Source of the DNA: JANRKT01 sp033763355
GTDB taxonomy: Bacteria; Bacteroidota; Bacteroidia; Chitinophagales; Chitinophagaceae
Assembly (NCBI GenBank): GCA_033763355.1
Contig: JANRKT010000296.1
Span: 1-12,158, forward strand
Direction: 5' to 3'
DNA: 12,158 nucleotides
The notes beneath the pieces are model-generated. The model was given only the letters and a program-made list of their open reading frames with translations. It made no database searches and was not told the origin of the DNA. Position numbers and translations under genes: made by a program. Of this stretch, positions 6,674 to 12,158 are shown piece after piece. Numbering within the stretch: position 1 is the first letter of the stretch; every line of letters begins with the position of its first letter.

Positions 6674-8173
6674 TTAGCTGAATTGATGTAAGAATTGCTC
6701 CGCGGTTTCAAGATGTTTATTTCTTTTTTCAGCAGGCATTTTATCAAACGTATTGATAAGCATGCCCAGCCTTGGGTTTTTTATGAAAAAACCGCGGTGC
6801 ACATGCATAAACCGCCAAAATAGACCATCCCATATTTCCTGCCATTCGCCTTTTTCCCAGTTTCCCATTTTCATTAAATAGTTACTTCCGCTGATATAGG
6901 GTTTGGTGGTCATCAGGCCTCCGTCTGCAAACTGGCTCATGCCATAAACATTAGGCACCATCACCCAGTCGTATGCATCAATAAACATTTCCATAAACCA
7001 GCGATATACTTCGTCAGGATCAAATTCGCATAGAAGCATGAAATTTCCGAGTACCATTAGCCTTTCAATATGGTGGCAATAACCGGTTCCCAGGATTCTT
7101 TTGATTACTGTATCAACGGGGTGTATTCCGGTTGTGCCGTTCCAGAAAGTTTCCGGAATTTTTCTTTTGAACTTCCAATAGTTTGTTGTGCGCTGTTTTA
7201 GCCCCTCTCTTTCGTAAACAATCCGTATAAATTCCCTCCAGCCAATAACCTGCCGGGCAAAGCCTTCAAGTGAGTTAAGGGGGATTTTATTTTTTATTCC
7301 GTGTTCAATTATATTATCAATAACCTGCTGTGGATTTAAAAGTCCGATATTAAGCATGGGCGTAAAAACAGAATGATATAGTATCGATTCATCCTTAACC
7401 ATTGCATCTTCATAAATACCAAATTTAGTAAAACGATGCCTGAGGAAATCTTTCAGCCATTGTTCGGCTTCATCAAATGTGGTGGGATAAAAACATGAAC
7501 TTTTTGTGCTGAAAAAACTCAGATTAGGCTCTCCGTAGCTGCTTTTAAAATACATCGCAGTGTATTCTTTCGCCTCTTTAACATACTTGTTTTCCCCAGG
7601 AAAAGATAAGTCAGGAACCACTTCTGATTTTGGGAATTTCAGCCGGTTGTCAGTATCGAAAGTCCATTTGCCACCCAACGGCTGGCCTTTACCATCAAGC
7701 AGAATATTTCTTTTTTTTCTCTGCAATATATAAAAATCTGTCTGGAAATAGGTTTTCTTTCTGTCAAAAAAATCTTTTGCTTCCTCCGGGGTGTTTAAAA
7801 AGTTGGGCGACGGGTATTCTTTAAGTGCAATTTTATTTTTTAGAGCAGCGCTTTCTAATCTTTTTTTCAGCCAGTCATCGGCGGTTGCTGCATAATGGAT
7901 TTCTGTTATTCCTTTTGCGGCCAAAAAGGGAATTAAGGTCCTTATATCATGATTGGGGTGGATGGCATCTATACAGGTAACAGTAAATCCTTTTTGTATA
8001 AGCCATTCCCTGTAAAATTGCATAGTGGCCCTGTGAAGAATAATTTTCTGGCGATGAAAACGGTATTGCGATAAGAACAACCATTCTTCTATCATAAACA
8101 CAGGCCGTGTTTTAGAGAGGGCCGGATGATTTTTGAAAAGCTGATGCGGAAAGATGAGCGTCGCAGGTTTCAT
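6674..8173 (-). CDS. Cryptochrome/photolyase of the FeS-BCP/PhrB-related family, without the Fe-S cysteines
   Basis: This 499-residue flavoprotein is likely a light-driven DNA repair enzyme of the (6-4) photolyase-related group. The N-terminal alpha/beta domain begins TLIFPHQLF (5-13). The region around GGKWTFDTDNR (167-177) and the FAD-binding helical domain (GFARQVIGWREF 304-315, HHIERLM 367-373, FADGG 415-419, KPY 424-426) match this family. The HHxxR motif (His367, His368, Arg371) is the conserved active-site motif of PhrB-type enzymes. Unlike PhrB, the segment after KPYISGSNY (431-455) has no CxxC and no later Cys, and the upstream cluster position near 352 is Pro. The four cysteines present (67, 227, 366, 382) are elsewhere. 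The frame opens back to 8329, but I use the ATG at 8173: family homology starts there, and the longer form would overlap the divergent SDR gene by 104 bp. Confidence 0.88.
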   Translation of the reverse strand: MKPATLIFPHQLFKNHPALSKTRPVFMIEEWLFLSQYRFHRQKIILHRATMQFYREWLIQKGFTVTCIDAIHPNHDIRTLIPFLAAKGITEIHYAATADDWLKKRLESAALKNKIALKEYPSPNFLNTPEEAKDFFDRKKTYFQTDFYILQRKKRNILLDGKGQPLGGKWTFDTDNRLKFPKSEVVPDLSFPGENKYVKEAKEYTAMYFKSSYGEPNLSFFSTKSSCFYPTTFDEAEQWLKDFLRHRFTKFGIYEDAMVKDESILYHSVFTPMLNIGLLNPQQVIDNIIEHGIKNKIPLNSLEGFARQVIGWREFIRIVYEREGLKQRTTNYWKFKRKIPETFWNGTTGIHPVDTVIKRILGTGYCHHIERLMVLGNFMLLCEFDPDEVYRWFMEMFIDAYDWVMVPNVYGMSQFADGGLMTTKPYISGSNYLMKMGNWEKGEWQEIWDGLFWRFMHVHRGFFIKNPRLGMLINTFDKMPAEKRNKHLETAEQFLHQFS

Positions 8174-8225
8174 AAATTGAATCAACAATTCTTTTGCTGC
8201 TTTGTTTACCTTATAAATTGGCAAA
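8174..8225. promoter_or_regulatory. Shared divergent promoter region, photolyase/SDR
   Basis: Only 52 bp separate the two divergent start codons, so both promoters must be here or inside the genes. It contains an inverted repeat AATTG-N6-CAATT (8175-8179 and 8186-8190) with an inner TTGA-A-TCAA (8177-8185). On the plus strand a TTTG (8193-8196) and an imperfect -7 box TATAAATTG (8212-8220) precede the SDR start by 5 nt. These suggest a compact control region; no regulator is encoded nearby. Confidence 0.4.
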
Positions 8226-8942
8226 GTGGAATCAGTAAAAGGGAAAAATATACTCATCGTTGGTGCAACAGGCAGGATAGGCTCACTTGCAACTAAGCTT
8301 TTATGTGGCAGCGGGGCACATGTTTTCATGTCGGGAAGAAACCCCGAAAAGCTGAAAGAAGTAGCGGAGAATTATGAAATTGATCAAGACCGGCTTTTTG
8401 TGGTTGATTTATGCAATGAAGATAGTATACAAGAAATGGGTAAGCAAATTCACGAAAAAATTCCGCAAATTGACATATTGGTTAATGCTGCAGGCACAGG
8501 TATCCTTAAGCCGGTTGAAAACCTGACTTACTTAGAATTCGTTAATACCATCCAAACCAATCTTACAGGCCCTTTTTTGCTGATTAAAACCTTTCTGCCG
8601 AGAATGAAAGAGGCAAGGCGTGGCCTGATTATTAATATTCCCGGTGTACTCGGTAAAGTGCCGATGGCCGGCTCCGCCGCTTATTCTGCATCTAAGTATG
8701 GTGTGGTGGGAATGTTGCAAAGTGTGCGTGAAGAAATAAAGAGAACTGATATACGAATAACCAATTTGTTTCTTGGTGGTACAGATACACCATTCTGGGA
8801 TCATATTGATTTGCGAATTCAAAAAGATAAAATGATAAAGCCAGAAGATGCCGCAAGGGCTATCTGGTTCCTCTGCCAGCAACCGGCAAGCGCCGTAGTG
8901 AACGAAATGGTACTTCAGCCTTTCAATCACCAGGCAATATGA
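8226..8942 (+). CDS. Short-chain dehydrogenase/reductase (SDR) with a non-standard active site
   Basis: This 238-residue cytoplasmic Rossmann-fold protein should bind NAD(P)H. The cofactor loop is GATGRIGS (13-20), Arg38 in SGRN hints at NADP(H), and Asp61, NAAG (87-90) and Asn112 are as in classical SDRs. The catalytic YSASK gives Tyr153 and Lys157. The residue 13 before Tyr, normally the catalytic Ser, is Gly140 (NIPGVLG), so activity may be altered. The substrate is unknown. The start is a GTG; an in-frame TAA at 8214-8216 blocks any upstream ATG. It is divergent from the photolyase gene with 52 bp between starts, and SDRs are frequent companions of photolyase genes in light-responsive clusters, so joint regulation is plausible. 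A hairpin follows the stop. Confidence 0.85.
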   Translation: MESVKGKNILIVGATGRIGSLATKLLCGSGAHVFMSGRNPEKLKEVAENYEIDQDRLFVVDLCNEDSIQEMGKQIHEKIPQIDILVNAAGTGILKPVENLTYLEFVNTIQTNLTGPFLLIKTFLPRMKEARRGLIINIPGVLGKVPMAGSAAYSASKYGVVGMLQSVREEIKRTDIRITNLFLGGTDTPFWDHIDLRIQKDKMIKPEDAARAIWFLCQQPASAVVNEMVLQPFNHQAI

Positions 8943-8951
8943 AATTGAAAA

Positions 8952-8972
8952 GCCACCTGGTTTGCAGGTGGC
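8952..8972. terminator. Hairpin terminator between SDR and repeat-protein genes
   Basis: GCCACCTG (8952-8959) pairs perfectly with CAGGTGGC (8965-8972) around a GTTTG loop. On the minus strand it is followed directly by TTTTCAATTTC, a usable T-rich tail for the repeat-protein transcript. On the plus strand the tail is weaker (CTCTGTGCC, then TTTAATTTTA), so termination of the SDR transcript is likely but less ideal. Confidence 0.7.
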
Positions 8973-9053
8973 CTCTGTGCCGGTTTAATTTTAGTTCCGG
9001 TTATATGAAAGACAAAACCAAACGCTTCGTATTCCTTCACTTGATATAATGAG

Positions 9054-9689
9054 TTATTTTTTGTCTTTACCGGTTACTGTCATCTCTGCATCAGACTGGT
9101 TGACTAGTTCTGCTAAAGGCAAACTGATACTTTTATTGTTATCTGATTTAAAGTTTTTTACCATGTCATCGTCAGCTTTTATCAGGAGGCTTTTGTTGAT
9201 AACAGCTATATTCAAAGATGTTTCACTTTTAAATGAGCTGTTTATTTCATCATCAGCATTTGTTGTAAAAACGGGAATATTGATTCTTGTGTTTTCTTTT
9301 ACGAACAATGTGTTCATGTCTTCATCAGCTTTGTTCACTACTGACGAATTGTTCATTTTGATGATGTTTTTGTTTTCGTCAGAAAAGTTCATGTTTATTT
9401 CGCTATCTGCATTAATCATGTCAGATACGGGCATATAAAGTTTCTGAACTTTCATTGATTCGTTCATGTTGCGGATTACTTCATTATCTGCTTTTCTGAT
9501 CATTTTTACTGAAGGAAGAGAAATTGCAGCGGCATTCTTTTCATCTTTCTTCACCAAAGAAGAAGTGTCATCGCTTTTACCTGTTACAGTCAAAGTGCTC
9601 ATTGCAAGACCTGCTAAAAGCACGGCGCTTAAGAATATTCTGGAAACTTTTGCCAGGGGTTTGTTTGAAGTTTGGTTTGTCCGTTTCAT
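9054..9689 (-). CDS. Unrecognised exported protein made of ~27-residue tandem repeats
   Basis: I do not recognise this 211-residue protein. Residues ~15-34 form an uncleaved or Sec-type hydrophobic segment (SRIFLSAVLLAGLAM) after a basic N-terminus, so export is likely. From ~57 on it is six degenerate repeats centred on an Ala-Asp pair at 67, 94, 121, 145 and 172 and on Ser-Asp at 199, with spacings of 27, 27, 24, 27 and 27. The unit looks like [K/N]AD-x-[E/D]-[I/M/V]-xxx-[F/M], then a charged turn and a hydrophobic strand with an occasional Pro. TVTGK occurs before the repeats (34-38) and again at the end (204-208). It is rich in Asn, Asp, Lys and Ser and contains no Cys. The frame opens back to 9767, but that start lies upstream of a good promoter at 9731-9762, so the ATG at 9689 is preferred. 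Confidence 0.75.
   Translation of the reverse strand: MKRTNQTSNKPLAKVSRIFLSAVLLAGLAMSTLTVTGKSDDTSSLVKKDEKNAAAISLPSVKMIRKADNEVIRNMNESMKVQKLYMPVSDMINADSEINMNFSDENKNIIKMNNSSVVNKADEDMNTLFVKENTRINIPVFTTNADDEINSSFKSETSLNIAVINKSLLIKADDDMVKNFKSDNNKSISLPLAELVNQSDAEMTVTGKDKK
9174..9492 (-). repeat. Degenerate ~81-bp tandem repeats inside the repeat-protein gene
   Basis: The Ala-Asp core recurs every 81 bp, with one 72-bp step. On the plus strand the cores read as variants of TCATCATCAGCATTT, TCTTCATCAGCTTTG, TCATCGTCAGCTTTT and TCATTATCTGCTTTT. Copies differ at many third positions, which points to old duplications that have been kept under protein-level selection. Confidence 0.65.
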
Positions 9690-9730
9690 ATATTTAATGT
9701 TTTGTGTGTTTAGTAATGAACTTGATGACA

Positions 9731-9762
9731 CAAAGATATGGCTAAAAACTACTACTATGCAA
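9731..9762 (-). promoter_or_regulatory. Bacteroidota-type promoter of the repeat-protein gene
   Basis: On the minus strand TTG (9762-9760) is followed after 21 nt by TATCTTTG (9738-9731), an exact TAnnTTTG -7 box. The predicted transcript would start near 9725 and leave a leader of about 35 nt before the ATG at 9689. The same 21-nt spacing occurs in the predicted tRNA promoter. Confidence 0.6.
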
Positions 9763-10045
9763 TACAAGATACTATATTAGGCATTAAAATCTGATGAACG
9801 GCAATTAGGATTGATGAAAATTCAGGTTTTCAAATTTTAATCTTGGGTTTGGTAAATTTTCCATGATTTAGCTATATTTCTTCCGAAAAGCCAGATTTGA
9901 AAAGTGACTCGTGTTTAACTGACAGGTTATCAATTCTTTATATTCGAAATGGCCAGGCTGTTGGATTTCCCCAAATTCTAACTTGCTGTAAATTAATAGC
10001 TTAAAACTTAGTAATTGCCTTTTTAACCTCTTTGGCTTAAACCTT

Positions 10046-10053
10046 TACCTTTG
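10046..10053 (+). promoter_or_regulatory. -7 box (TACCTTTG) of the proline dehydrogenase gene
   Basis: TACCTTTG matches TAnnTTTG exactly and ends 27 nt before the ATG at 10081, which gives a short leader of about 20 nt. The expected -33 region has a TTTT run near 10021-10024 but no clear TTTG, so this is moderately supported. Confidence 0.5.
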
Positions 10054-10080
10054 TCCGTCTCAAAACCGATATAATTACTT

Positions 10081-11307
10081 ATGGATGCTGAATCCTCCAT
10101 TTCTTTTGATAATACTGAAATAGCTTTTGCCCATAAATCAGGCAAGGAGCTAAAGGAATCTCATTGGCTTTTTTCCACCATGAAATATGGCTGGCTTGTA
10201 AAATTAGGTACCAGGATTACACCCTGGGCCATCAGGTGGCACATGCCCATAAAAGGCATAATCCGTACCACCATATTTGAACAGTTTGTGGGTGGGGAAA
10301 CCCTTGAAGAAACAGCAAGGGTGGCAAAAAAGTTAGGGGAATCAAATGTTCAGGTTATCCTTGATTATGGCGTTGAGGGGAAAGAGGGGGAGGATAATTT
10401 TGACCATGCACGTGATGAATTCATCAGGGTAATCAATTATGCTGCAACACAACCCAATATTCCATTTATGAGTATTAAGGTAACCGGGTTTGCAAGGTTT
10501 ACACTGCTCGAAAAAATAGATGACCTGATGCATAAAGCAAAGGGCACATTAATGAAAAGATATTATCATGCTGTTGAACAATTAAATAAGAATGAAGAGG
10601 CAGAATGGAGCAGGGTAAATGAGAGAATGATAAAGATTTGCAAGGTTGCCGGTGAAAAAAAGGTTGGGGTTTTGGTAGATGCGGAGGAAACCTGGATACA
10701 GGATCCGGTTGATGCACTTACCATGCTGGTAATGGACAAGGTAAATAAAGATAAAACTGTTGTTTACAACACTGTTCAGTTATACCGGCACGACCGCCTG
10801 CAGTTCCTTAAAGATTCTCTTGAAGCAGCCCAGGAAAGAAACTTTATACTGGGGGTTAAACTGGTTCGCGGCGCATATATGGAAAAAGAGAGGAACAGGG
10901 CTGTGGAAATGGATTACCCTTCACCCATACAGCCTGATAAAGCATCAACAGACAGGGATTATAACGAAGCTGTAAAGCTTTGCATTGATCACCTCAGTCA
11001 CAATTCGATGATAGTGGCTTCACACAACGAATACAGCAACCTCTATACTACACAATTGCTGCAGCAAAAAGGTTTGCCGCTTAATCATCCCCATGTTCAT
11101 TTCAGCCAGTTGTATGGTATGAGTGATAACATCACATTCAACCTTGCCCGTGCAGGATGTTCAGTAAGCAAGTATCTTCCATTCGGCCCCATTAAAGATG
11201 TAATACCTTACCTGATGCGCCGTGCACAGGAAAACACTTCAGTAAGCGGGCAGACAGGCCGGGAACTCAGTTTAATAAAAAAGGAATTAAAGCGAAGGGG
11301 CAAATAA
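10081..11307 (+). CDS. Proline dehydrogenase (single-domain, FAD-dependent)
   Basis: This 408-residue enzyme oxidises L-proline to delta-1-pyrroline-5-carboxylate and passes electrons to the quinone pool. The PRODH barrel is recognised by ILDYGVEG (93-100), SIKVTGF (131-137), VDAEETWIQ (199-207), NTVQLYRHD (230-238), GVKLVRGAYMEKER (258-271), ASHNEYS (313-319), FSQLYGMSDN (341-350) and the substrate-binding RRAQEN (380-385), whose paired Arg contact the proline carboxylate in PutA. It lacks the P5C dehydrogenase and DNA-binding domains of long PutA proteins, so a separate P5C dehydrogenase must exist elsewhere. No partner gene lies in the window. An insert of charged residues (about 101-130 and 150-185) between barrel strands is typical of eukaryote-like and Bacteroidota forms. 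The gene stands alone, preceded by its own -7 box. Confidence 0.93.
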   Translation: MDAESSISFDNTEIAFAHKSGKELKESHWLFSTMKYGWLVKLGTRITPWAIRWHMPIKGIIRTTIFEQFVGGETLEETARVAKKLGESNVQVILDYGVEGKEGEDNFDHARDEFIRVINYAATQPNIPFMSIKVTGFARFTLLEKIDDLMHKAKGTLMKRYYHAVEQLNKNEEAEWSRVNERMIKICKVAGEKKVGVLVDAEETWIQDPVDALTMLVMDKVNKDKTVVYNTVQLYRHDRLQFLKDSLEAAQERNFILGVKLVRGAYMEKERNRAVEMDYPSPIQPDKASTDRDYNEAVKLCIDHLSHNSMIVASHNEYSNLYTTQLLQQKGLPLNHPHVHFSQLYGMSDNITFNLARAGCSVSKYLPFGPIKDVIPYLMRRAQENTSVSGQTGRELSLIKKELKRRGK

Positions 11308-11385
11308 AAAAACAAGCCGATTTCCTTATCATTTGAACAGCACTGTTTTCATTGGTTATTAATTTTACAAGGGTTTAATTACAGT

Positions 11386-11418
11386 TTTGTTCAGGTAGCA
11401 TGTATTTCCGTACATTTA
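11386..11418 (+). promoter_or_regulatory. Predicted promoter of tRNA-Val
   Basis: TTTG (11386-11389), then 21 nt, then TACATTTA (11411-11418), one mismatch from TAnnTTTG. Transcription would begin only a few bases before the tRNA at 11426. The spacing equals that of the repeat-protein promoter. Confidence 0.45.
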
Positions 11419-11425
11419 TCCCAAT

Positions 11426-11500
11426 GGACTGCTAGCTCAGTTGGTTCAGAGCACTACTTTGACAGAGTAGGGGTCACTGGTTCGAACCCGGTGCAGTCCA
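11426..11500 (+). tRNA. tRNA-Val (anticodon GAC)
   Basis: A complete cloverleaf can be folded. The acceptor is GGACTGC/GCAGTCC (7 bp) with discriminator A11500, the D arm is GCTC...GAGC, and the anticodon stem is CTACT/AGTAG with loop TTGACAG, placing GAC at 11461-11463. The T arm is ACTGG-TTCGAAC-CCGGT with one G-T pair. GAC reads the valine codons GUC and GUU. The CCA end is not encoded (CAA follows the discriminator) and must be added afterwards. I see no repeated 3' end nearby that would mark an integrated element. Confidence 0.95.
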
Positions 11501-11684
11501 CAAAACTTTAAGCTTTTTATTGACTGCAAGAGGTTTATTTGGTATTGCATACAATGTTATGATGCGGAACAACCTGTAATAATATAAATTAAACACGCTG
11601 CAAATACCGGGATAAAGAATATTTTATGCTGATTGTTTACGGTGTCCTGTTTATTAAATAATGCAATTGCCTTAATAACCGGCA

Positions 11685-12158
11685 ATGGGTAAAGTTCAGT
11701 TTACAGCCACTATCCATAAGTTTGAAAAGCAGGGAGAAAAAACCGGCTGGACTTACATTGAAATTCCGGCTGATATTGCCCAGCAAATAAAACCGGGTAA
11801 TAAAAAATCTTTCCGTGTAAAAGGCAAACTTGACAATTATCCGATAAATGGTGTATCGCTTTTGCCTATTGGAGGAGGAGCCTTTATAATGGCGCTTAAT
11901 GCCACCATGCGCAAGGGAACAGGTAAACGAAAAGGCGCCATGCTTAAAGTTCAGCTGGAAGAAGATAAAAAGCCCTATGAGCTTTCAAAGGAATTTATGG
12001 AGTGCCTGCAGGATGATCCGGATGCGTTTGCACTGTTTAAGACTTTACCAAAGTCGTTTCAGAATTACTATAGCAAATGGATTGAATCTGCCAAAACTGA
12101 ACCTACAAAAACCAAAAGGATAGCACATGCAGTAACATCTTTATCCAAAGGACAAAAT
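11685..12158 (+). CDS. DUF1905/YdeI (OmpD-associated) family protein, 3' end outside window
   Basis: The first 158 codons are present and the frame is open to the window edge. Residues ~5-90 match the DUF1905 beta-barrel pattern (FTATIHKFE, GWTYIEIPADIA, KGKLDNYPINGVSLLPIGGGAFIM split along the chain, ending near GAMLKVQLEED). Residues ~103-156 look like the YdeI/OmdA helical domain: FMECLQDDPDAFALFKTLP, then SFQNYYSKWIESAK and TKTKRI. Relatives are linked to cationic-peptide or bacteriocin resistance in a few species, but the biochemical role is not established. The start at 11685 is supported by the domain beginning almost at once; a nearby ATG at 11661 runs into a stop after four codons. 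It lies 184 bp after the tRNA, with no recognisable promoter between. Confidence 0.85.
   Translation, partial: MGKVQFTATIHKFEKQGEKTGWTYIEIPADIAQQIKPGNKKSFRVKGKLDNYPINGVSLLPIGGGAFIMALNATMRKGTGKRKGAMLKVQLEEDKKPYELSKEFMECLQDDPDAFALFKTLPKSFQNYYSKWIESAKTEPTKTKRIAHAVTSLSKGQN

Larger units (their letters stand above)
9690..10080. other. 391-bp divergent intergenic region
   Basis: This gap separates the divergent repeat-protein and proline dehydrogenase genes. It holds the promoter at 9731-9762 (minus) and a -7-like box at 10046-10053 (plus). Between about 9780 and 10020 it is AT-rich. I see no convincing gene, strong hairpin or repeat there. Confidence 0.6.

Noticed and set aside
8174..8329. A 52-residue N-terminal extension of the photolyase up to 8329
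   Set aside because: It overlaps the SDR gene on the other strand by 104 bp and looks unlike any photolyase N-terminus. The ATG at 8173 gives the expected start, MKPATLIFPHQLF.
9049..9438. A 129-codon open frame on the plus strand, opposite the repeat protein
   Set aside because: It is the antisense image of the repeat array, Ser/Phe-rich because of the TCATCATCAGC-type complement. It has no promoter or family resemblance.
9690..9767. A 26-residue N-terminal extension of the repeat protein up to 9767
   Set aside because: That start lies upstream of a well-formed promoter (TTG-N21-TATCTTTG). The ATG at 9689 begins a normal basic-plus-hydrophobic export signal.
11336..11347. AACAG-CA-CTGTT after the proline dehydrogenase gene as a terminator
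   Set aside because: The stem is only 5 bp with an impossible 2-nt loop and a short T-run. It is too weak to call.
11426..11500. The tRNA-Val gene as an attachment site for an integrated element
   Set aside because: No integrase, no duplicate of the tRNA 3' end and no change in gene character were seen on either side.

Overview
The window looks like chromosomal DNA from a Bacteroidota bacterium, most likely near the Chitinophagaceae. The reasons are a secreted protein with a C-terminal type IX secretion (Por) sorting tail, TAnnTTTG-type -7 promoter boxes in front of several genes, few clear Shine-Dalgarno sequences, moderate GC, and the typical Bacteroidota flavour of the hotdog thioesterase, the photolyase/flavin reductase pair and the single-domain proline dehydrogenase. 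I see no insertion sequence, integrase, phage gene or CRISPR array. It reads as a core-type housekeeping and stress region.

Layout. (1) 1-200: the last 46 codons of an unrecognised Lys/Glu/Ala-rich protein, closed by a near-ideal intrinsic terminator. (2) 317-2107: a large secreted, T9SS-sorted surface protein, convergent with an HxpB-like sugar-phosphate HAD phosphatase (2114-2779, minus). (3) 2950-3720: a divergent PlsC-like acyltransferase, convergent with a two-gene minus-strand unit made of a dipeptide epimerase (5381-4284) followed by an acyl-CoA thioesterase (ending at 3726). (4) 5630-8942: a probable light/oxidative-stress block. It holds a secreted fasciclin-domain protein, a tightly coupled photolyase-flavin reductase pair on the minus strand, and a divergent short-chain dehydrogenase. 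(5) 9054-9689 (minus): a small exported protein of six ~27-residue tandem repeats that I cannot assign to a family. (6) 10081-11307: proline dehydrogenase. (7) 11426-11500: tRNA-Val(GAC). (8) 11685 to the end: a DUF1905/YdeI-type protein cut by the window edge.

How the genes fit together. The photolyase and flavin reductase stop and start within 2 bp of each other, so they are very likely cotranscribed. A flavin reductase is a sensible partner for an enzyme that needs reduced FAD. The photolyase belongs by sequence to the FeS-type bacterial cryptochrome/photolyase family, yet lacks cysteines at all four cluster positions. The adjacent SDR has the Tyr/Lys pair but Gly where the catalytic Ser should be. 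The acyltransferase also departs from its family's textbook motifs, with HX5D and FPQG in place of HX4D and FPEG. These three deviations and the unexplained repeat protein are the most interesting points in an otherwise ordinary region.
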